Shown in pieces: positions 1 through 8,945 of a DNA stretch of 64,000 nucleotides (positions are counted from its first letter, which is position 1; every line of letters begins with the position of its first letter). Below the pieces are notes generated by a model. The model saw nothing but the letters and a program-made list of their open reading frames with translations, searched no databases and was not told the origin of the DNA. This DNA comes from Streptomyces sp. NBC_01244 (GTDB taxonomy: Bacteria > Actinomycetota > Actinomycetes > Streptomycetales > Streptomycetaceae). Where the stretch lies: contig NZ_CP108488.1 in assembly GCF_035987325.1 (NCBI RefSeq), positions 2,914,001 to 2,978,000 of the forward strand, given 5' to 3'. Both the position numbers and the translations under genes were made by a program.

Positions 1-954
1 GCCGACGTCACCGGTGACTCCTTCAAGCTCGCCAAGGACGCGGCCGCCAGGCCGGAGGCCGAGTACATCGTCTTCTGCGGCGTCCACTTCATGGCCGAGT
101 CCGCGGACATCCTCACCTCGGACGCCCAGAAGGTGGTCCTGCCGGACCTGGCCGCCGGCTGCTCGATGGCCGACATGGCCACCGCCGAGCAGGTCGCGGA
201 GTGCTGGGACGTGCTGACCGAGGCCGGTATCGCCGGAGCCACCGTCCCCGTCTCGTACATGAACTCCTCGGCCGACATCAAGGCCTTCACGGGCAAGCAC
301 GGCGGCACGATCTGCACCTCGTCCAACGCGAAGAAGGCCCTGGAGTGGGCGTTCGAGCAGGGGGAGAAGGTGCTCTTCCTCCCGGACCAGCACCTGGGCC
401 GCAACACCGCCGTCCGCGACATGGGCATGACCCTCGACGACTGCGTGCTGTACAACCCGCACAAGCCGAACGGCGGCCTGACCGTCGAGCAGCTGCGGAA
501 CGCCAAGATGATCCTGTGGCGCGGTCACTGCTCGGTGCACGGCCGGTTCTCGGTCGACTCGGTCAACGACGTGCGCGCCCGCATCCCCGGCGTGAACGTG
601 CTGGTCCACCCGGAGTGCAAGCACGAGGTCGTGGCGGCCGCGGACTACGTCGGCTCCACCGAGTACATCATCAAGGCGCTGGAGGCGGCCCCGGCCGGCT
701 CCAAGTGGGCCATCGGCACAGAGCTGAACCTCGTCCAGCGTCTGGCGAACCGGTTTGCCGCCGAGGACAAGCAGGTCGTCTTCCTCGACAAGACGGTCTG
801 CTTCTGCTCGACCATGAACCGCATCGACCTCCCCCACCTGGTGTGGACCCTGGAGTCCCTGGCCGAGGGCAACCTCGTCAACCAGATCCAGGTCGACAAG
901 GAGACCGAGAGCTTCGCCAAGCTCGCCCTGGAGCGGATGCTCGCGCTTCCGTAG
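1..954 (+). CDS. nadA: Quinolinate synthase NadA (5'-truncated by window edge)
   Basis: Condenses iminoaspartate with dihydroxyacetone phosphate to quinolinate in NAD biosynthesis; a cytosolic 4Fe-4S enzyme. The frame is open from base 1, so the start lies outside the window and about 317 residues are visible. Family landmarks read here are FCGVHFMAE (Cys at window codon 26), HPEC (codon 206) and the late CFCSTMNRI segment (codons 267-275), which supply the cysteine ligands. The MNSSADIKA and PDQHLGRN segments are also typical of NadA. The gene ends at TAG and is followed after 33 bases by a perfect terminator hairpin, so it is the last gene of its transcript. Identification is secure; only the N-terminus is missing. 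Confidence 0.95.
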   Translation, partial: ADVTGDSFKLAKDAAARPEAEYIVFCGVHFMAESADILTSDAQKVVLPDLAAGCSMADMATAEQVAECWDVLTEAGIAGATVPVSYMNSSADIKAFTGKHGGTICTSSNAKKALEWAFEQGEKVLFLPDQHLGRNTAVRDMGMTLDDCVLYNPHKPNGGLTVEQLRNAKMILWRGHCSVHGRFSVDSVNDVRARIPGVNVLVHPECKHEVVAAADYVGSTEYIIKALEAAPAGSKWAIGTELNLVQRLANRFAAEDKQVVFLDKTVCFCSTMNRIDLPHLVWTLESLAEGNLVNQIQVDKETESFAKLALERMLALP

Positions 955-987
955 CCCGGCCCGGCGGCAACGACCGGCGACAACGAC

Positions 988-1023
988 CGAAGGGCCGCCC
1001 CTCGTGCGAGGGGCGGCCCTTCG
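988..1023 (+). terminator. Terminator after nadA
   Basis: Perfect 16-bp inverted repeat (988-1003 and 1008-1023) with a GTGC loop. It lies between nadA and the convergent RND gene and could serve both strands. There is no strong U-tract, as is usual in Streptomyces. Confidence 0.85.
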
Positions 1024-1086
1024 GCGTGTGGGTGCGTACGGACCTCGGCCGTCAGGCCTCAGTCCTCCGTCCTCCGTCCTCAGACC

Positions 1087-4000
1087 TCAGACCTTGACCG
1101 GGCTCTCGTCCTCCGCGGAGGCGGACGGGGCCGGGACCACGGTCAGGCGGGCCGTCTTCTTCGCGCTGCGGCGCTCCTTGCGGAGCTCCAGCATCGTGTA
1201 GAGGGTCGGCACCAGGAGCAGGGTCAGCAGGGTGGAGCTGATCAGGCCGCCGATGACGACCACCGCGAGCGGCTGCGAGATGAAGCCGCCCTCGCCGGTG
1301 ACGCCCAGCGCCATCGGGAGCAGCGCGAAGATCGTCGCCAGTGCCGTCATCAGGATCGGGCGCAGACGGTGGCGGCCGCCCTCGACGACCGCCTCGATCA
1401 CGCCGTAGCCCTGGGCCCGGTACTGGTTGACGAGGTCGATCAGGACGATCGCGTTGGTCACGACGATGCCGATGAGCATCAGCATGCCGATCAGCGCCGG
1501 GACGCCGAGCGGGGTGCCGGTGACCAGGAGCAGGCCGAGCGCGCCGGTCGCCGCGAAGGGGATGGAGACCAGCAGGATCAGCGGCTGGACCAGCGAGCGG
1601 AACGTGGCGACCAGCAGCATGAACACGATCGCGATGGCCGCGAGCATGGCCAGGCCCAGCTGGCCGAAGGCCTCGCTCTGGTCCTGTCCGACGCCGCCGA
1701 TGGTGGCCGTGGCGCCCGCGGGCAGGTCCAGGGCCTTGATCTTCGACTGCAGGGTGGAGCTGACGGCGCCGGTGTTGTCGCCGACCGGCTTCGCGCTGAT
1801 GGTCGCGGCGCGGGCGCCGTCGATCCGGGTCATCGCGACGGGGCCGGGGACCTCCTTGACCTCGGCGATGTCACCGAGCTTCACCGGGCCGACGGGCAGC
1901 GCCCGCAGCTCGGCCAGGGTGGTGGCCGGCTGTGCGGACTTGATGACGATGTCCCGCTCGGTGTCGTCCAGTACGGCCTTGCCCGCCGGGTTGCCGCGTA
2001 CGGCCTGGCCGACGATGGCGCCGAGCGCGGCCTGGTTCAGGCCGAACTCCGCGGCCTTGGGGGTGGCGGTGACCGAGATCCGGGGCACGGACTGGGACAG
2101 GTCGCTCTGGACGTCGGTGACGTCCTCGATCTTCGCCACCTCGGCGCGGACCTGCTCGGCGGCCCGGGCGAGGACGGCCCCGTCACCGGCCTTGACGACG
2201 ACGCTGAGGTTCTGGCTGCCGAAGCCGTCGCCGGCCGCGATGGTGGTCTGGCCTATGCCGTCGAGACCCTTCAGGGCGGTCTCGATGTGCTTCTTGGCCG
2301 ACTCGGTCTTGCCCGAGTTCTCCAGCGTGACCTGGTACGAGGCCTGGTTGGAGCCCGTACCGCCGCCGAAGGCGGCCATGAAGCCGGAGGAGCCGACGGT
2401 GACCTGGTAGTCCTTGACCCCGTCGGTCCCGTCCAGGACCTTCTCGACCTTGCGGCTCGCCTCGTCGGCGGCGGCCAGCGAGGTGCCGGGCGGCAACTGC
2501 TGCTTGATGCTCAGGACTTCCTGCTCGCCCTGGTCGAAGAAGTTCGTCTTGAGCAGCGGGGTCATGCCCAGCGTCGCGACGAACACCACGACGGCGACGA
2601 CCAGGGTGGCGGCCCGGCGGCGGGTGACCAGGCCCAGCGCCCGTACGTAGAACTGCTGGAGCTTGCTGCGGGACTCCTTCTCCTCGGCCTCGCGGCGGGC
2701 CTTCTCGATGCTCGCGGCGTCCCCCTCGCTGACGCCCTTCGGCGCGCGCAGGAACCAGTACGAGAGCACCGGCACGACCGTCAGGGAGACGAGCAGCGAG
2801 GCCAGCAGGGCCGCGGTGACGGTGATGGAGAACGGGCCGAAGAACTGGCCGACCATGCCGCCCACGAAGGCGATCGGCAGGAAGACGGCGACGGTGGTGA
2901 GCGTGGAGGAGGTGACCGCGCCGGCCACCTCCTTGACCGCGGTGATGATCGCGTGCTGCCGCTCCTCGCCGTAGCCGAGGTGCCGCTTGATGTTCTCCAG
3001 GACCACGATCGAGTCGTCGACGACCCGGCCGATGGCGATGGTGAGCGCGCCCAGCGTCAGCATGTTGAGGGACAGGTCGCGGGTCCACAGCACGATCAGC
3101 GCGAGGACGACGGACAGCGGGATGGAGACCGCGGTGACCAGCGTCGAGCGCAGCGAGCCGAGGAAGACCAGGATCACGACGACCGCGAAGACCAGGCCGA
3201 GCAGGCCCTCGGTGGTCAGGCCCGAGATGGACTTGGCGACGGCCGGGCCCTGGTCGCTGACCACGGTCAGGTCGGCGCCGGAGCCGAGGGTGGAGCGGAG
3301 CTCGGGCAGCTTGTCCTTGACCGCGTCCGAGATGGCGACGGCGCTGCCGTCCTTGTCCATGGTCAGCATGAGGGCGAGGCTGGGCTTGCCGTTGGTGCGG
3401 GTGAGGGAGTCGGCCTTGGCGGGCTCCTGCTTCACGCCGGCCACGTCACCGAGGCGGACGGCGGGCTTGCCCGGTCCGGCGGTGAGGCGCAGGTCCTCCA
3501 GCTGGGCGAGCGAGGTGAAGCCCGAACCGACGCGCACGGTGCGGTTCTTGCCCGCTTCGTCGAAGGAGCCGGCGGGGACGGTGGCGCCGCCCGCCTGGAG
3601 GCCCTGGGCCAGGGCGGCGCCGTCGAGGCCTGCGGCGGCGAGCTTGGCGTCGTCGGGGGTGACGGTGACCTGGAGGTCCCGGACCCCGTCCACGGTGACC
3701 TGGCCGACGCCCGCGATGTCCTCCAGCACGGGGACCACGGACTGGTTCAGCTGGTCGGCCAGCGCCTGCTGGTCCTTGTCGGAGGTGACGGCGAGGACCA
3801 CGGTCGGGATGTCGTCGGTGGAACCGGCGATCACCTGCGGGTCCACCTCGGCGGGCAGCCGTACGCGGGCCCGGTTGACGGCCTGCTGGACGTCGGCGAC
3901 GAGCTGCTTGGTGCCGTCGTCGCCGTAGTCGAAGGTCGCCATGATGAGGGCGTTGCCCTCGCTGGCGGTGGAGGTGATGCCGGTGATGCCGTCGACGCCC

Positions 4001-4218
4001 TTGAGCATGGCTTCGATCGGTTCGACGACCTGCTTCTCCACCACGTCGGGCGAGGCGCCCTGGTACGGCGCGAGCACGGACACCATCGGCAGGTCGATGG
4101 AGGGCAGCAGCTGCTGCTTGAGCTGCGGGATGGCTATGGCGCCGAAGAGGAGCGCGACGAGCGACACGAGGCCGACCAGCGCCCTTTGGGCGAGGCTGAA
4201 GCGGGACAGCCGGAACAT
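1087..4218 (-). CDS. RND efflux transporter permease (HAE1/AcrB-like)
   Basis: Proton-driven exporter of the resistance-nodulation-division superfamily in the cytoplasmic membrane, 1043 aa, the usual HAE1 length. The N-terminus has a short cytosolic segment and TM1, followed by the first large extracytoplasmic loop with duplicated porter domains. The TM4 region carries GRVVDDSIVVLEN, which holds the two adjacent acidic residues used for proton relay in HAE1 proteins. A second half repeats the fold, ending with a cluster of TM helices and a charged tail. No membrane fusion protein or outer-membrane partner lies beside it, as is common in Gram-positives. Upstream, 208 bases separate it from the same-strand response regulator. 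The substrate cannot be inferred; drug or lipid export are both possible. Confidence 0.92.
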   Translation of the reverse strand: MFRLSRFSLAQRALVGLVSLVALLFGAIAIPQLKQQLLPSIDLPMVSVLAPYQGASPDVVEKQVVEPIEAMLKGVDGITGITSTASEGNALIMATFDYGDDGTKQLVADVQQAVNRARVRLPAEVDPQVIAGSTDDIPTVVLAVTSDKDQQALADQLNQSVVPVLEDIAGVGQVTVDGVRDLQVTVTPDDAKLAAAGLDGAALAQGLQAGGATVPAGSFDEAGKNRTVRVGSGFTSLAQLEDLRLTAGPGKPAVRLGDVAGVKQEPAKADSLTRTNGKPSLALMLTMDKDGSAVAISDAVKDKLPELRSTLGSGADLTVVSDQGPAVAKSISGLTTEGLLGLVFAVVVILVFLGSLRSTLVTAVSIPLSVVLALIVLWTRDLSLNMLTLGALTIAIGRVVDDSIVVLENIKRHLGYGEERQHAIITAVKEVAGAVTSSTLTTVAVFLPIAFVGGMVGQFFGPFSITVTAALLASLLVSLTVVPVLSYWFLRAPKGVSEGDAASIEKARREAEEKESRSKLQQFYVRALGLVTRRRAATLVVAVVVFVATLGMTPLLKTNFFDQGEQEVLSIKQQLPPGTSLAAADEASRKVEKVLDGTDGVKDYQVTVGSSGFMAAFGGGTGSNQASYQVTLENSGKTESAKKHIETALKGLDGIGQTTIAAGDGFGSQNLSVVVKAGDGAVLARAAEQVRAEVAKIEDVTDVQSDLSQSVPRISVTATPKAAEFGLNQAALGAIVGQAVRGNPAGKAVLDDTERDIVIKSAQPATTLAELRALPVGPVKLGDIAEVKEVPGPVAMTRIDGARAATISAKPVGDNTGAVSSTLQSKIKALDLPAGATATIGGVGQDQSEAFGQLGLAMLAAIAIVFMLLVATFRSLVQPLILLVSIPFAATGALGLLLVTGTPLGVPALIGMLMLIGIVVTNAIVLIDLVNQYRAQGYGVIEAVVEGGRHRLRPILMTALATIFALLPMALGVTGEGGFISQPLAVVVIGGLISSTLLTLLLVPTLYTMLELRKERRSAKKTARLTVVPAPSASAEDESPVKV

Positions 4219-4375
4219 GGCTATGGGGATCTCTCTGCAGGGACGCGGTGACGTCTACGAGGCGTGACGGAGCCGTGCCTTCGGGCACGCGCGGGGCCCC
4301 TCAGCCTCTCGTGCGCACGGGCGCGCCGACGTCGCCCCCAGGTCCCGTCCTTATCCGGGGCATACCGCGTCCGCA

Positions 4376-4389
4376 GTAGGCGGGCCTAC
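4376..4389. promoter_or_regulatory. Small palindrome upstream of the RND gene
   Basis: GTAGGC-GG-GCCTAC is a perfect 6-bp inverted repeat with a 2-base spacer. It sits in the 208-base gap upstream of the RND start (4218) and downstream of the response-regulator stop. It could be an operator for the pump, but no regulator can be assigned. Confidence 0.3.
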
Positions 4390-4426
4390 TCCGAAGTGCT
4401 CCGGACTCCCGCGGAACTCCCCGGAA

Positions 4427-5143
4427 TTACTCGGTCCTGGGCCGGACTAGTCCCGATTCATACGCGATGACCACCAATTGCGCCCTGTCACGGGCACCGA
4501 GTTTGGACATGGCCCGGTTCACGTGGGTCTTGACGGTGAGCGGGCTGACTTCCAGCCTGCGGGCGATCTCGTCGTTGGACAGGCCCGCCGCCACGAGGAC
4601 GAGGACCTCGCGCTCGCGTCCGGTCAGCGCGGCGAGGCGCTGTACGTGGGCCGCGCCCGCGGCGGGGGTGGTCCCGTCGCCGCCGCCCTGCGCGAGGAAG
4701 GTGGCGATGAGCCCCTTGGTGGCGGCCGGGGAGAGCAGCGCGTCGCCGGCGGCGGCGACGCGGATGGCGTTGAGCAGTTCCTCCGGCTCGGCGCCCTTGC
4801 CGAGGAACCCGGAGGCGCCCGCCCGCAGGGCCGCCGCCACGTACTCGTCCACCTCGAAGGTCGTCAGCATCACCACGCGCACGGCGGCGAGTTCGGGGTC
4901 GGCGCTGATCAGCCGGGTGGCGGCGAGCCCGTCGGTGCCGGGCATCCGGATGTCCATGAGCACGACGTCGGGCCGGGCCGTGCGCGCCAGCTCGAAGGCC
5001 TGCGCCCCGTCGGAGGCCTCCCCGACGACGCACATGTCGGCCTCGGAGTCGACGAGCACCTTGAACGCGCTGCGCAGCAGGGCCTGGTCGTCGGCGAGGA
5101 GCACCCGGATGGGCGTCGGGGCCTGGTTCAAGGTCTCTTCCAC
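4427..5143 (-). CDS. NarL/FixJ-family response regulator
   Basis: DNA-binding response regulator, 238 aa. An N-terminal receiver domain (about residues 12-128) has the acidic pair D18-D19, the phosphoacceptor D64 in VVLMDIRMPG, T96/T97 and K118. A LuxR-type helix-turn-helix follows (about 168-230), with LTGREREVLVLVAAGLSN and VKTHVNRAMSKL. The start is GTG. No histidine kinase is adjacent. The only kinase in the window (15365-16588) is 10 kb away on the other strand, so the partner is unknown. The gene sits upstream of the RND pump on the same strand and may control it, but that is inference from position. Confidence 0.92.
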   Translation of the reverse strand: MEETLNQAPTPIRVLLADDQALLRSAFKVLVDSEADMCVVGEASDGAQAFELARTARPDVVLMDIRMPGTDGLAATRLISADPELAAVRVVMLTTFEVDEYVAAALRAGASGFLGKGAEPEELLNAIRVAAAGDALLSPAATKGLIATFLAQGGGDGTTPAAGAAHVQRLAALTGREREVLVLVAAGLSNDEIARRLEVSPLTVKTHVNRAMSKLGARDRAQLVVIAYESGLVRPRTE

Positions 5144-5216
5144 GCCCCGACCCTACGTCGTCCCGCGCGGCGGGCCCGGACCGGCGGCGCCGGCCAGGCG
5201 GTACCGGCCAGACGGC

Positions 5217-6038
5217 CTAGCCCAGGGCCAGTACCACCAGGGCCGTCGTCGCCGAGACCTCGGCCAGGGCTCCGAACACGTCGCCGGTGACCCCGTCGAA
5301 GCGGCGCACGCAGCGCCGGAGCAGGGCTTCCGCCGCCAACAGGGCGGCCAGGACCGCCACCGCGTGCTGCGCGGCGACCGGCAGGCCCATCGGCAGCGCG
5401 GCGGCGGCGGACAGGAGCACCGTGAGCACGGCGACCCGGGCGGCGGTGCGGAAGGGGACGACTCCGGCGACCGCCGCGCCCAGTCCTTCGGGGCGGGCCG
5501 GGGGGACCCCGTCGCGGGAGGCCAGGGTCATGGCGAGCCGGGCGGTGACGGCCGCGACCACGGCGGCCAGCGCACCCCGGGTCCAGCTGTCGGCGTACAC
5601 GTCGGCCAGCGCCGCGACCTGGACCAGCAGCACGAACACCAGCGCCACCACCCCGAAGGGGCCGATGTCGGACTGCTTCATGATGCGCAGCGCGGCGTCG
5701 GCCGGCTTGGCGCTGCCCAGTCCGTCCACCGTGTCGGCGAGGCCGTCCAGGTGCAGGCCGCGGGTCAGGGCCGCCGGTACGGCGACGGTGACGGCCGCGG
5801 CGAGCAGCGGGCCACCGCCGCACAGCAGCAGGAGCACCCCGGGCACGGCGGCGAGGAGCCCCACGACGAGCCCGGCGAGCGGGGCGCAGGCCATGCCGGT
5901 GCGGGCGGCGGGACGGTCCCAGCGGGTGATGCGCGCGGGCAGCACGGTGAGCGTGCCGAAGGCGAAGCGGACCCCGTCGAGCAGGGAGGCCCGGTCCGGG
6001 GGCGGGGTCAGGGGCGGGCCGTCGTACGAATCTGTCAT
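5217..6038 (-). CDS. cobS: Adenosylcobinamide-GDP ribazoletransferase CobS
   Basis: Integral membrane enzyme joining adenosylcobinamide-GDP with alpha-ribazole (or its phosphate), the last step of the cobalamin nucleotide loop. The 273-aa product has the family hallmark LHLDGLADTVDGLGS near residues 93-107, a second motif with KQSDIGPFGVVALV, and many hydrophobic helices. Its length fits the family. Two other enzymes of the same branch, cobU (10186) and cobT (11511), lie 4-6 kb away on the opposite strand, so the loop-assembly genes are loosely clustered but not in one operon. No cobalamin riboswitch was recognised upstream. Confidence 0.93.
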   Translation of the reverse strand: MTDSYDGPPLTPPPDRASLLDGVRFAFGTLTVLPARITRWDRPAARTGMACAPLAGLVVGLLAAVPGVLLLLCGGGPLLAAAVTVAVPAALTRGLHLDGLADTVDGLGSAKPADAALRIMKQSDIGPFGVVALVFVLLVQVAALADVYADSWTRGALAAVVAAVTARLAMTLASRDGVPPARPEGLGAAVAGVVPFRTAARVAVLTVLLSAAAALPMGLPVAAQHAVAVLAALLAAEALLRRCVRRFDGVTGDVFGALAEVSATTALVVLALG

Positions 6039-6108
6039 CGGCGCGAACGCTACCCGCTCGACGGGACCGGTAAGTTACCCATAACGCCCCAAATGGTGAG
6101 GTGGTGGC

Positions 6109-6876
6109 ATGGGTCACTGGTGGTATCGCAACATTATGGAGCCGGGGAAGCTCCCGCTGCTCCTCGCGCTGGTCTCCTTCGTCCTGTCCTTCCTGGTCAC
6201 CCGGGTGATCACCCGCATGATCCGGGCGGGCCGGGGACCCTTCAAGAACGTCACCCCGGGCGGCATGCACATCCACCACGTGGTTCCCGGCGTGATCCTC
6301 GTGATCATCGGCGGTTTCGGCGCGATCGGCAGCGCCCGGCACAGCTTCGGGGCGGGGCTGTCGGCCGTGATCTTCGGGCTGGGCGCGGGGCTGGTGCTGG
6401 ACGAGTTCGCGCTGATCCTGCACCTGGACGACGTCTACTGGAGCGAGCAGGGGCGCAAGAGCGTGGAGATCGTGGTCCTGACGGCGGCGATCGTGGCGCT
6501 GGTGCTGGGCGGCTTCCTGCCCTTCGGGGTCAACGACCTCACCGAGGACGAGCGGCACAACCGCGGCCTGGTCGCCATGAACACGGCGACCAACTTCTTC
6601 CTCGCCCTGATCGCCCTGTGGAAGGGCAAACCGCGCACCGCGTTCTTCGGCACGGTCATCCCCTTCGTCGCGCTGATCGGCGCGATCCGCCTCGCCCGGC
6701 CCGGTTCCCCGTACGCGAAGAAGTTCTACGCCAACCGCCCGAAGGCCCGCGCCAAGGCCGGGCTGCGCGCCTTCCACCACGACCGGCGGTGGGCCTCGCC
6801 GCGGCGCAGGTTCGAGAACTTCATCGGCGGCACGCCCGACCCGGAGCAGAAGGCCGTCACGAAGAAGCCGCACTGA
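6109..6876 (+). CDS. Conserved actinobacterial integral membrane protein
   Basis: 255-aa membrane protein of unknown function. The N-terminus is hydrophobic (about residues 14-30), followed by a cytosolic or loop segment with MHIHHVVPG and further hydrophobic segments near 60-80, 82-105, 123-142 and 165-195. The C-terminal 60 residues are very basic and soluble. LDDVYWSEQGRKS between helices looks conserved in style. The ATG at 6109 follows GAGGTGG, a usable ribosome binding site. It diverges from cobS with a 70-base gap. A hairpin terminator follows. The His-rich HIHH motif near a membrane helix could bind metal, but I do not recognise a named family. Confidence 0.8.
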   Translation: MGHWWYRNIMEPGKLPLLLALVSFVLSFLVTRVITRMIRAGRGPFKNVTPGGMHIHHVVPGVILVIIGGFGAIGSARHSFGAGLSAVIFGLGAGLVLDEFALILHLDDVYWSEQGRKSVEIVVLTAAIVALVLGGFLPFGVNDLTEDERHNRGLVAMNTATNFFLALIALWKGKPRTAFFGTVIPFVALIGAIRLARPGSPYAKKFYANRPKARAKAGLRAFHHDRRWASPRRRFENFIGGTPDPEQKAVTKKPH

Positions 6877-6900
6877 CCCGGCGGCCGCTACGGAGACGGC

Positions 6901-6934
6901 GCGAGGGCCCGCCCCCTCGGGGACGGGCCCTCGC
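6901..6934 (+). terminator. Terminator after the membrane protein
   Basis: Perfect 11-bp arms (6901-6911 and 6924-6934) with a 12-base loop, located 24 bases after the stop and before convergent pspAA. Confidence 0.75.
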
Positions 6935-6958
6935 GTTCACGTCGTACGGCCACGGCCA

Positions 6959-7010
6959 CGGCCCGCGTCGCGGCCCGCGTCGCGGCCCGCGTCGCGGCCC
7001 GCGGCCCGGC
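6959..7010. repeat. 12-bp tandem repeat
   Basis: Three perfect head-to-tail copies of CGGCCCGCGTCG (6959-6970, 6971-6982, 6983-6994) followed by a degenerate fourth. The array lies between the terminator and the pspAA stop codon. Confidence 0.85.
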
Positions 7011-7016
7011 CCGGGA

Positions 7017-7295
7017 TCAGCCCGGGATCAGGCCGTCGTCGCTGAGCATCTCCCGCACCTCGTCCAGTGAGGCGTCGGGGGCGGGCAGGATCAGCTCCGA
7101 CGGCTCCAGCGCCTCGTCGGGCAGCGGTCTGCCGAGCCGCCGTACGGCTTCGAGGAGCTCGCCCAGCGTGCGCCGGAAGCCTGCCTCGTCACCGCTCTCC
7201 ATCTCCGCGAGCAGTTCGTCGTCCAGCTTGTTGAGCTCGGTGAAGTGGCTGTCCGCCAGCTCCACCTGACCTTCCCCCATGATGCGGACAATCAT
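7017..7295 (-). CDS. pspAA: PspA-associated protein PspAA
   Basis: Small acidic actinobacterial protein, 92 aa, found beside pspA. The opening MIVRIMGEGQVEL and the terminal LSDDGLIPG are typical of PspAA. It begins 13 bases after the pspA stop, so the two are almost certainly co-transcribed and translationally linked. Its role is thought to be modulation of the phage-shock membrane-stress response through PspA; no enzymatic motif is present. The C-terminal DGLIPG overlaps a duplicated GATCAGCCCGG segment at the DNA level. Confidence 0.88.
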   Translation of the reverse strand: MIVRIMGEGQVELADSHFTELNKLDDELLAEMESGDEAGFRRTLGELLEAVRRLGRPLPDEALEPSELILPAPDASLDEVREMLSDDGLIPG

Positions 7296-7308
7296 GACGG
7301 GCCCCGTC

Positions 7309-8103
7309 CTACTGCTTGTCGAACCGGTGCTGGGTCTGCGGCTGCTGGCCGGCGCCCGGGGCGCCGCCCTCGATGGCCGACTGCGGGGCGGAGGTGCCGC
7401 CCGCCAGCTCGGCCTTCATGCGCTGGAGCTCCAGCTCCACGTCCGTCCCGCCGGAGAGGCGGTCGAGCTCGGCCTGGATGTCGTCCTTGGAGCCGAGGCC
7501 GCTCTGGTCGTCGAGCGCGCCGGAGGCCAGCAGCTCGTCGATCGCGCCGGCGCGGGCCTGGAGCTGCGCCGTCTTGTCCTCGGCGCGCTGGATGGCGAGG
7601 CCGACGTCGCTCATCTCCTCGGAGATGCCGGAGAAGGACTCGGCGATCCGCGTCTGCGCCTGGGCGGCCGTGTACGTGGCCTTGATGGTCTCCTTCTTCG
7701 TGCGGAAGGCGTCCACCTTGGCCTGCAGCCGCTGCGCGGCGAGGGTCAGCTTCTCCTCCTCGCCCTGGAGGGTCTGGTGCTGCACCTCCAGGTCGCTGAC
7801 CTGCTGCTGCAGCGAGGCGCGGCGGGACAGGGCCTCACGGGCCAGGTCCTCGCGGCCCAGGGCCAGCGCCTTGCGGCCCTGGTCCTCCAGCTTGCTGGAC
7901 TGGCCCTGGAGCTGGTTGAGCTGCAGTTCCAGCCGCTTGCGGGAGGTCGCCACGTCGGCAACGCCGCGGCGCACCTTCTGAAGCAGCTCCAGCTGCTTCT
8001 GGTACGAGTAGTCGAGGGTCTCGCGCGGGTCCTCGGCCCGGTCCAGGGCCTTGTTCGCCTTCGCGCGGAAGATCATCCCCATACGCTTCATGACACCGCT
8101 CAT
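7309..8103 (-). CDS. pspA: Phage shock protein A (PspA/IM30)
   Basis: Membrane-stress effector of the PspA/IM30/ESCRT-III superfamily, 264 aa from the ATG at 8103. That start gives the canonical N-terminus MSGVMKRMGMIFRAKANKAL, the amphipathic helix that binds stressed membrane. A GTG 57 bases upstream is also in frame but would add a non-conserved extension. The body is a long coiled coil rich in Q, E, L and K, ending in a Q-rich tail. AAGGGGG lies upstream at the edge of useful spacing. It is the first gene of a two-gene unit with pspAA and diverges from the DUF3043 gene. Confidence 0.93.
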   Translation of the reverse strand: MSGVMKRMGMIFRAKANKALDRAEDPRETLDYSYQKQLELLQKVRRGVADVATSRKRLELQLNQLQGQSSKLEDQGRKALALGREDLAREALSRRASLQQQVSDLEVQHQTLQGEEEKLTLAAQRLQAKVDAFRTKKETIKATYTAAQAQTRIAESFSGISEEMSDVGLAIQRAEDKTAQLQARAGAIDELLASGALDDQSGLGSKDDIQAELDRLSGGTDVELELQRMKAELAGGTSAPQSAIEGGAPGAGQQPQTQHRFDKQ

Positions 8104-8345
8104 GGGCTTCGCGCGCCCCCTTCTAGACGGACTGTGCTCCAGGTCACCAACAAGACCCACAGTACGGGCCCTGTCTCTATTACCGCACTGTTCGAGCGGG
8201 GATGCGCTCCTCCTCCAGGACGACTGCTCGTCCGCCGTGTCAGGCGTAAGGAGTAGGTGCTTCCCCCAGGAAGGACGCCCGCCGTTGCCGGATCGTTCCC
8301 CGCCGGGATGGGGCGCGTGCCCTCAACCACGTACCCTTGGGTTTT

Positions 8346-8945
8346 GTGTTTGGTAGCCGATCCTCCAAGGAAGAGAAGGACGCCGCCACCGACAAGGTGA
8401 GCGCCGACCTCTCGCAGTCCCGTGACCCTCAGGCCCCGAAGGGCCGCCCGACGCCGAAGCGTGCTGTGGCCCAGTCGCAGCGCAAGGCCGTGGTGGCCTC
8501 GACCGGCAACCGCAAGGAGGATGCCAAGCGAGCTCGTGAGCGCCGCCGGGTCGAGATGACCAAGCAGCGCGAGGCCCTCGCCAATGGCGACGAGCGTTAT
8601 CTGCCCAACCGCGACAAGGGTCCCGTGCGCAGGTACGTGCGCGACTTCGTGGACTCCCGCTTCTCCGTCGCCGAGATGTTCCTGCCGCTGGCCGTGATCA
8701 TCCTGGTGCTGAGCATGGTGCGGGTGCCGTCCATCCAGAACATCGCGCTCCTGCTGTGGCTCGGCGTGATCGCGCTGATCATCGTCGACTCCATCGGCAT
8801 GTTCATCCGCCTGCGCAAGGCCCTGAACGAGCGCTTCCCGAACGAGCCCAAGCGCGGCGCCGTCGCGTACGGCCTGATGCGCACGCTCCAGATGCGCCGA
8901 CTGCGTCTGCCGAAGCCGCAGGTCAAGCGCGGGGAACGGCCCTGA
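8346..8945 (+). CDS. DUF3043 membrane protein
   Basis: 199-aa actinobacterial protein of unknown function. A highly charged N-terminal region (about residues 1-95, rich in K, R, E, D) precedes two hydrophobic helices (about 112-132 and 136-158) and a basic tail. The GTG at 8346 gives the expected N-terminus FGSRSSKEEKD; an upstream TTG at 8337 is less likely. TACCCT at 8332-8337 sits at the right distance for a -10 of a leaderless transcript. The final codons overlap the start of the methyltransferase gene. Confidence 0.85.
   Translation: MFGSRSSKEEKDAATDKVSADLSQSRDPQAPKGRPTPKRAVAQSQRKAVVASTGNRKEDAKRARERRRVEMTKQREALANGDERYLPNRDKGPVRRYVRDFVDSRFSVAEMFLPLAVIILVLSMVRVPSIQNIALLLWLGVIALIIVDSIGMFIRLRKALNERFPNEPKRGAVAYGLMRTLQMRRLRLPKPQVKRGERP

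Noticed and set aside
1369..4251. 960-codon plus-strand frame
   Set aside because: Antisense to the RND gene; Asp/Gly/Arg-rich without domains, a shadow of high third-position GC.
6959..7010. CRISPR-like array
   Set aside because: The repeats are directly head to tail without spacers and no cas gene is present.
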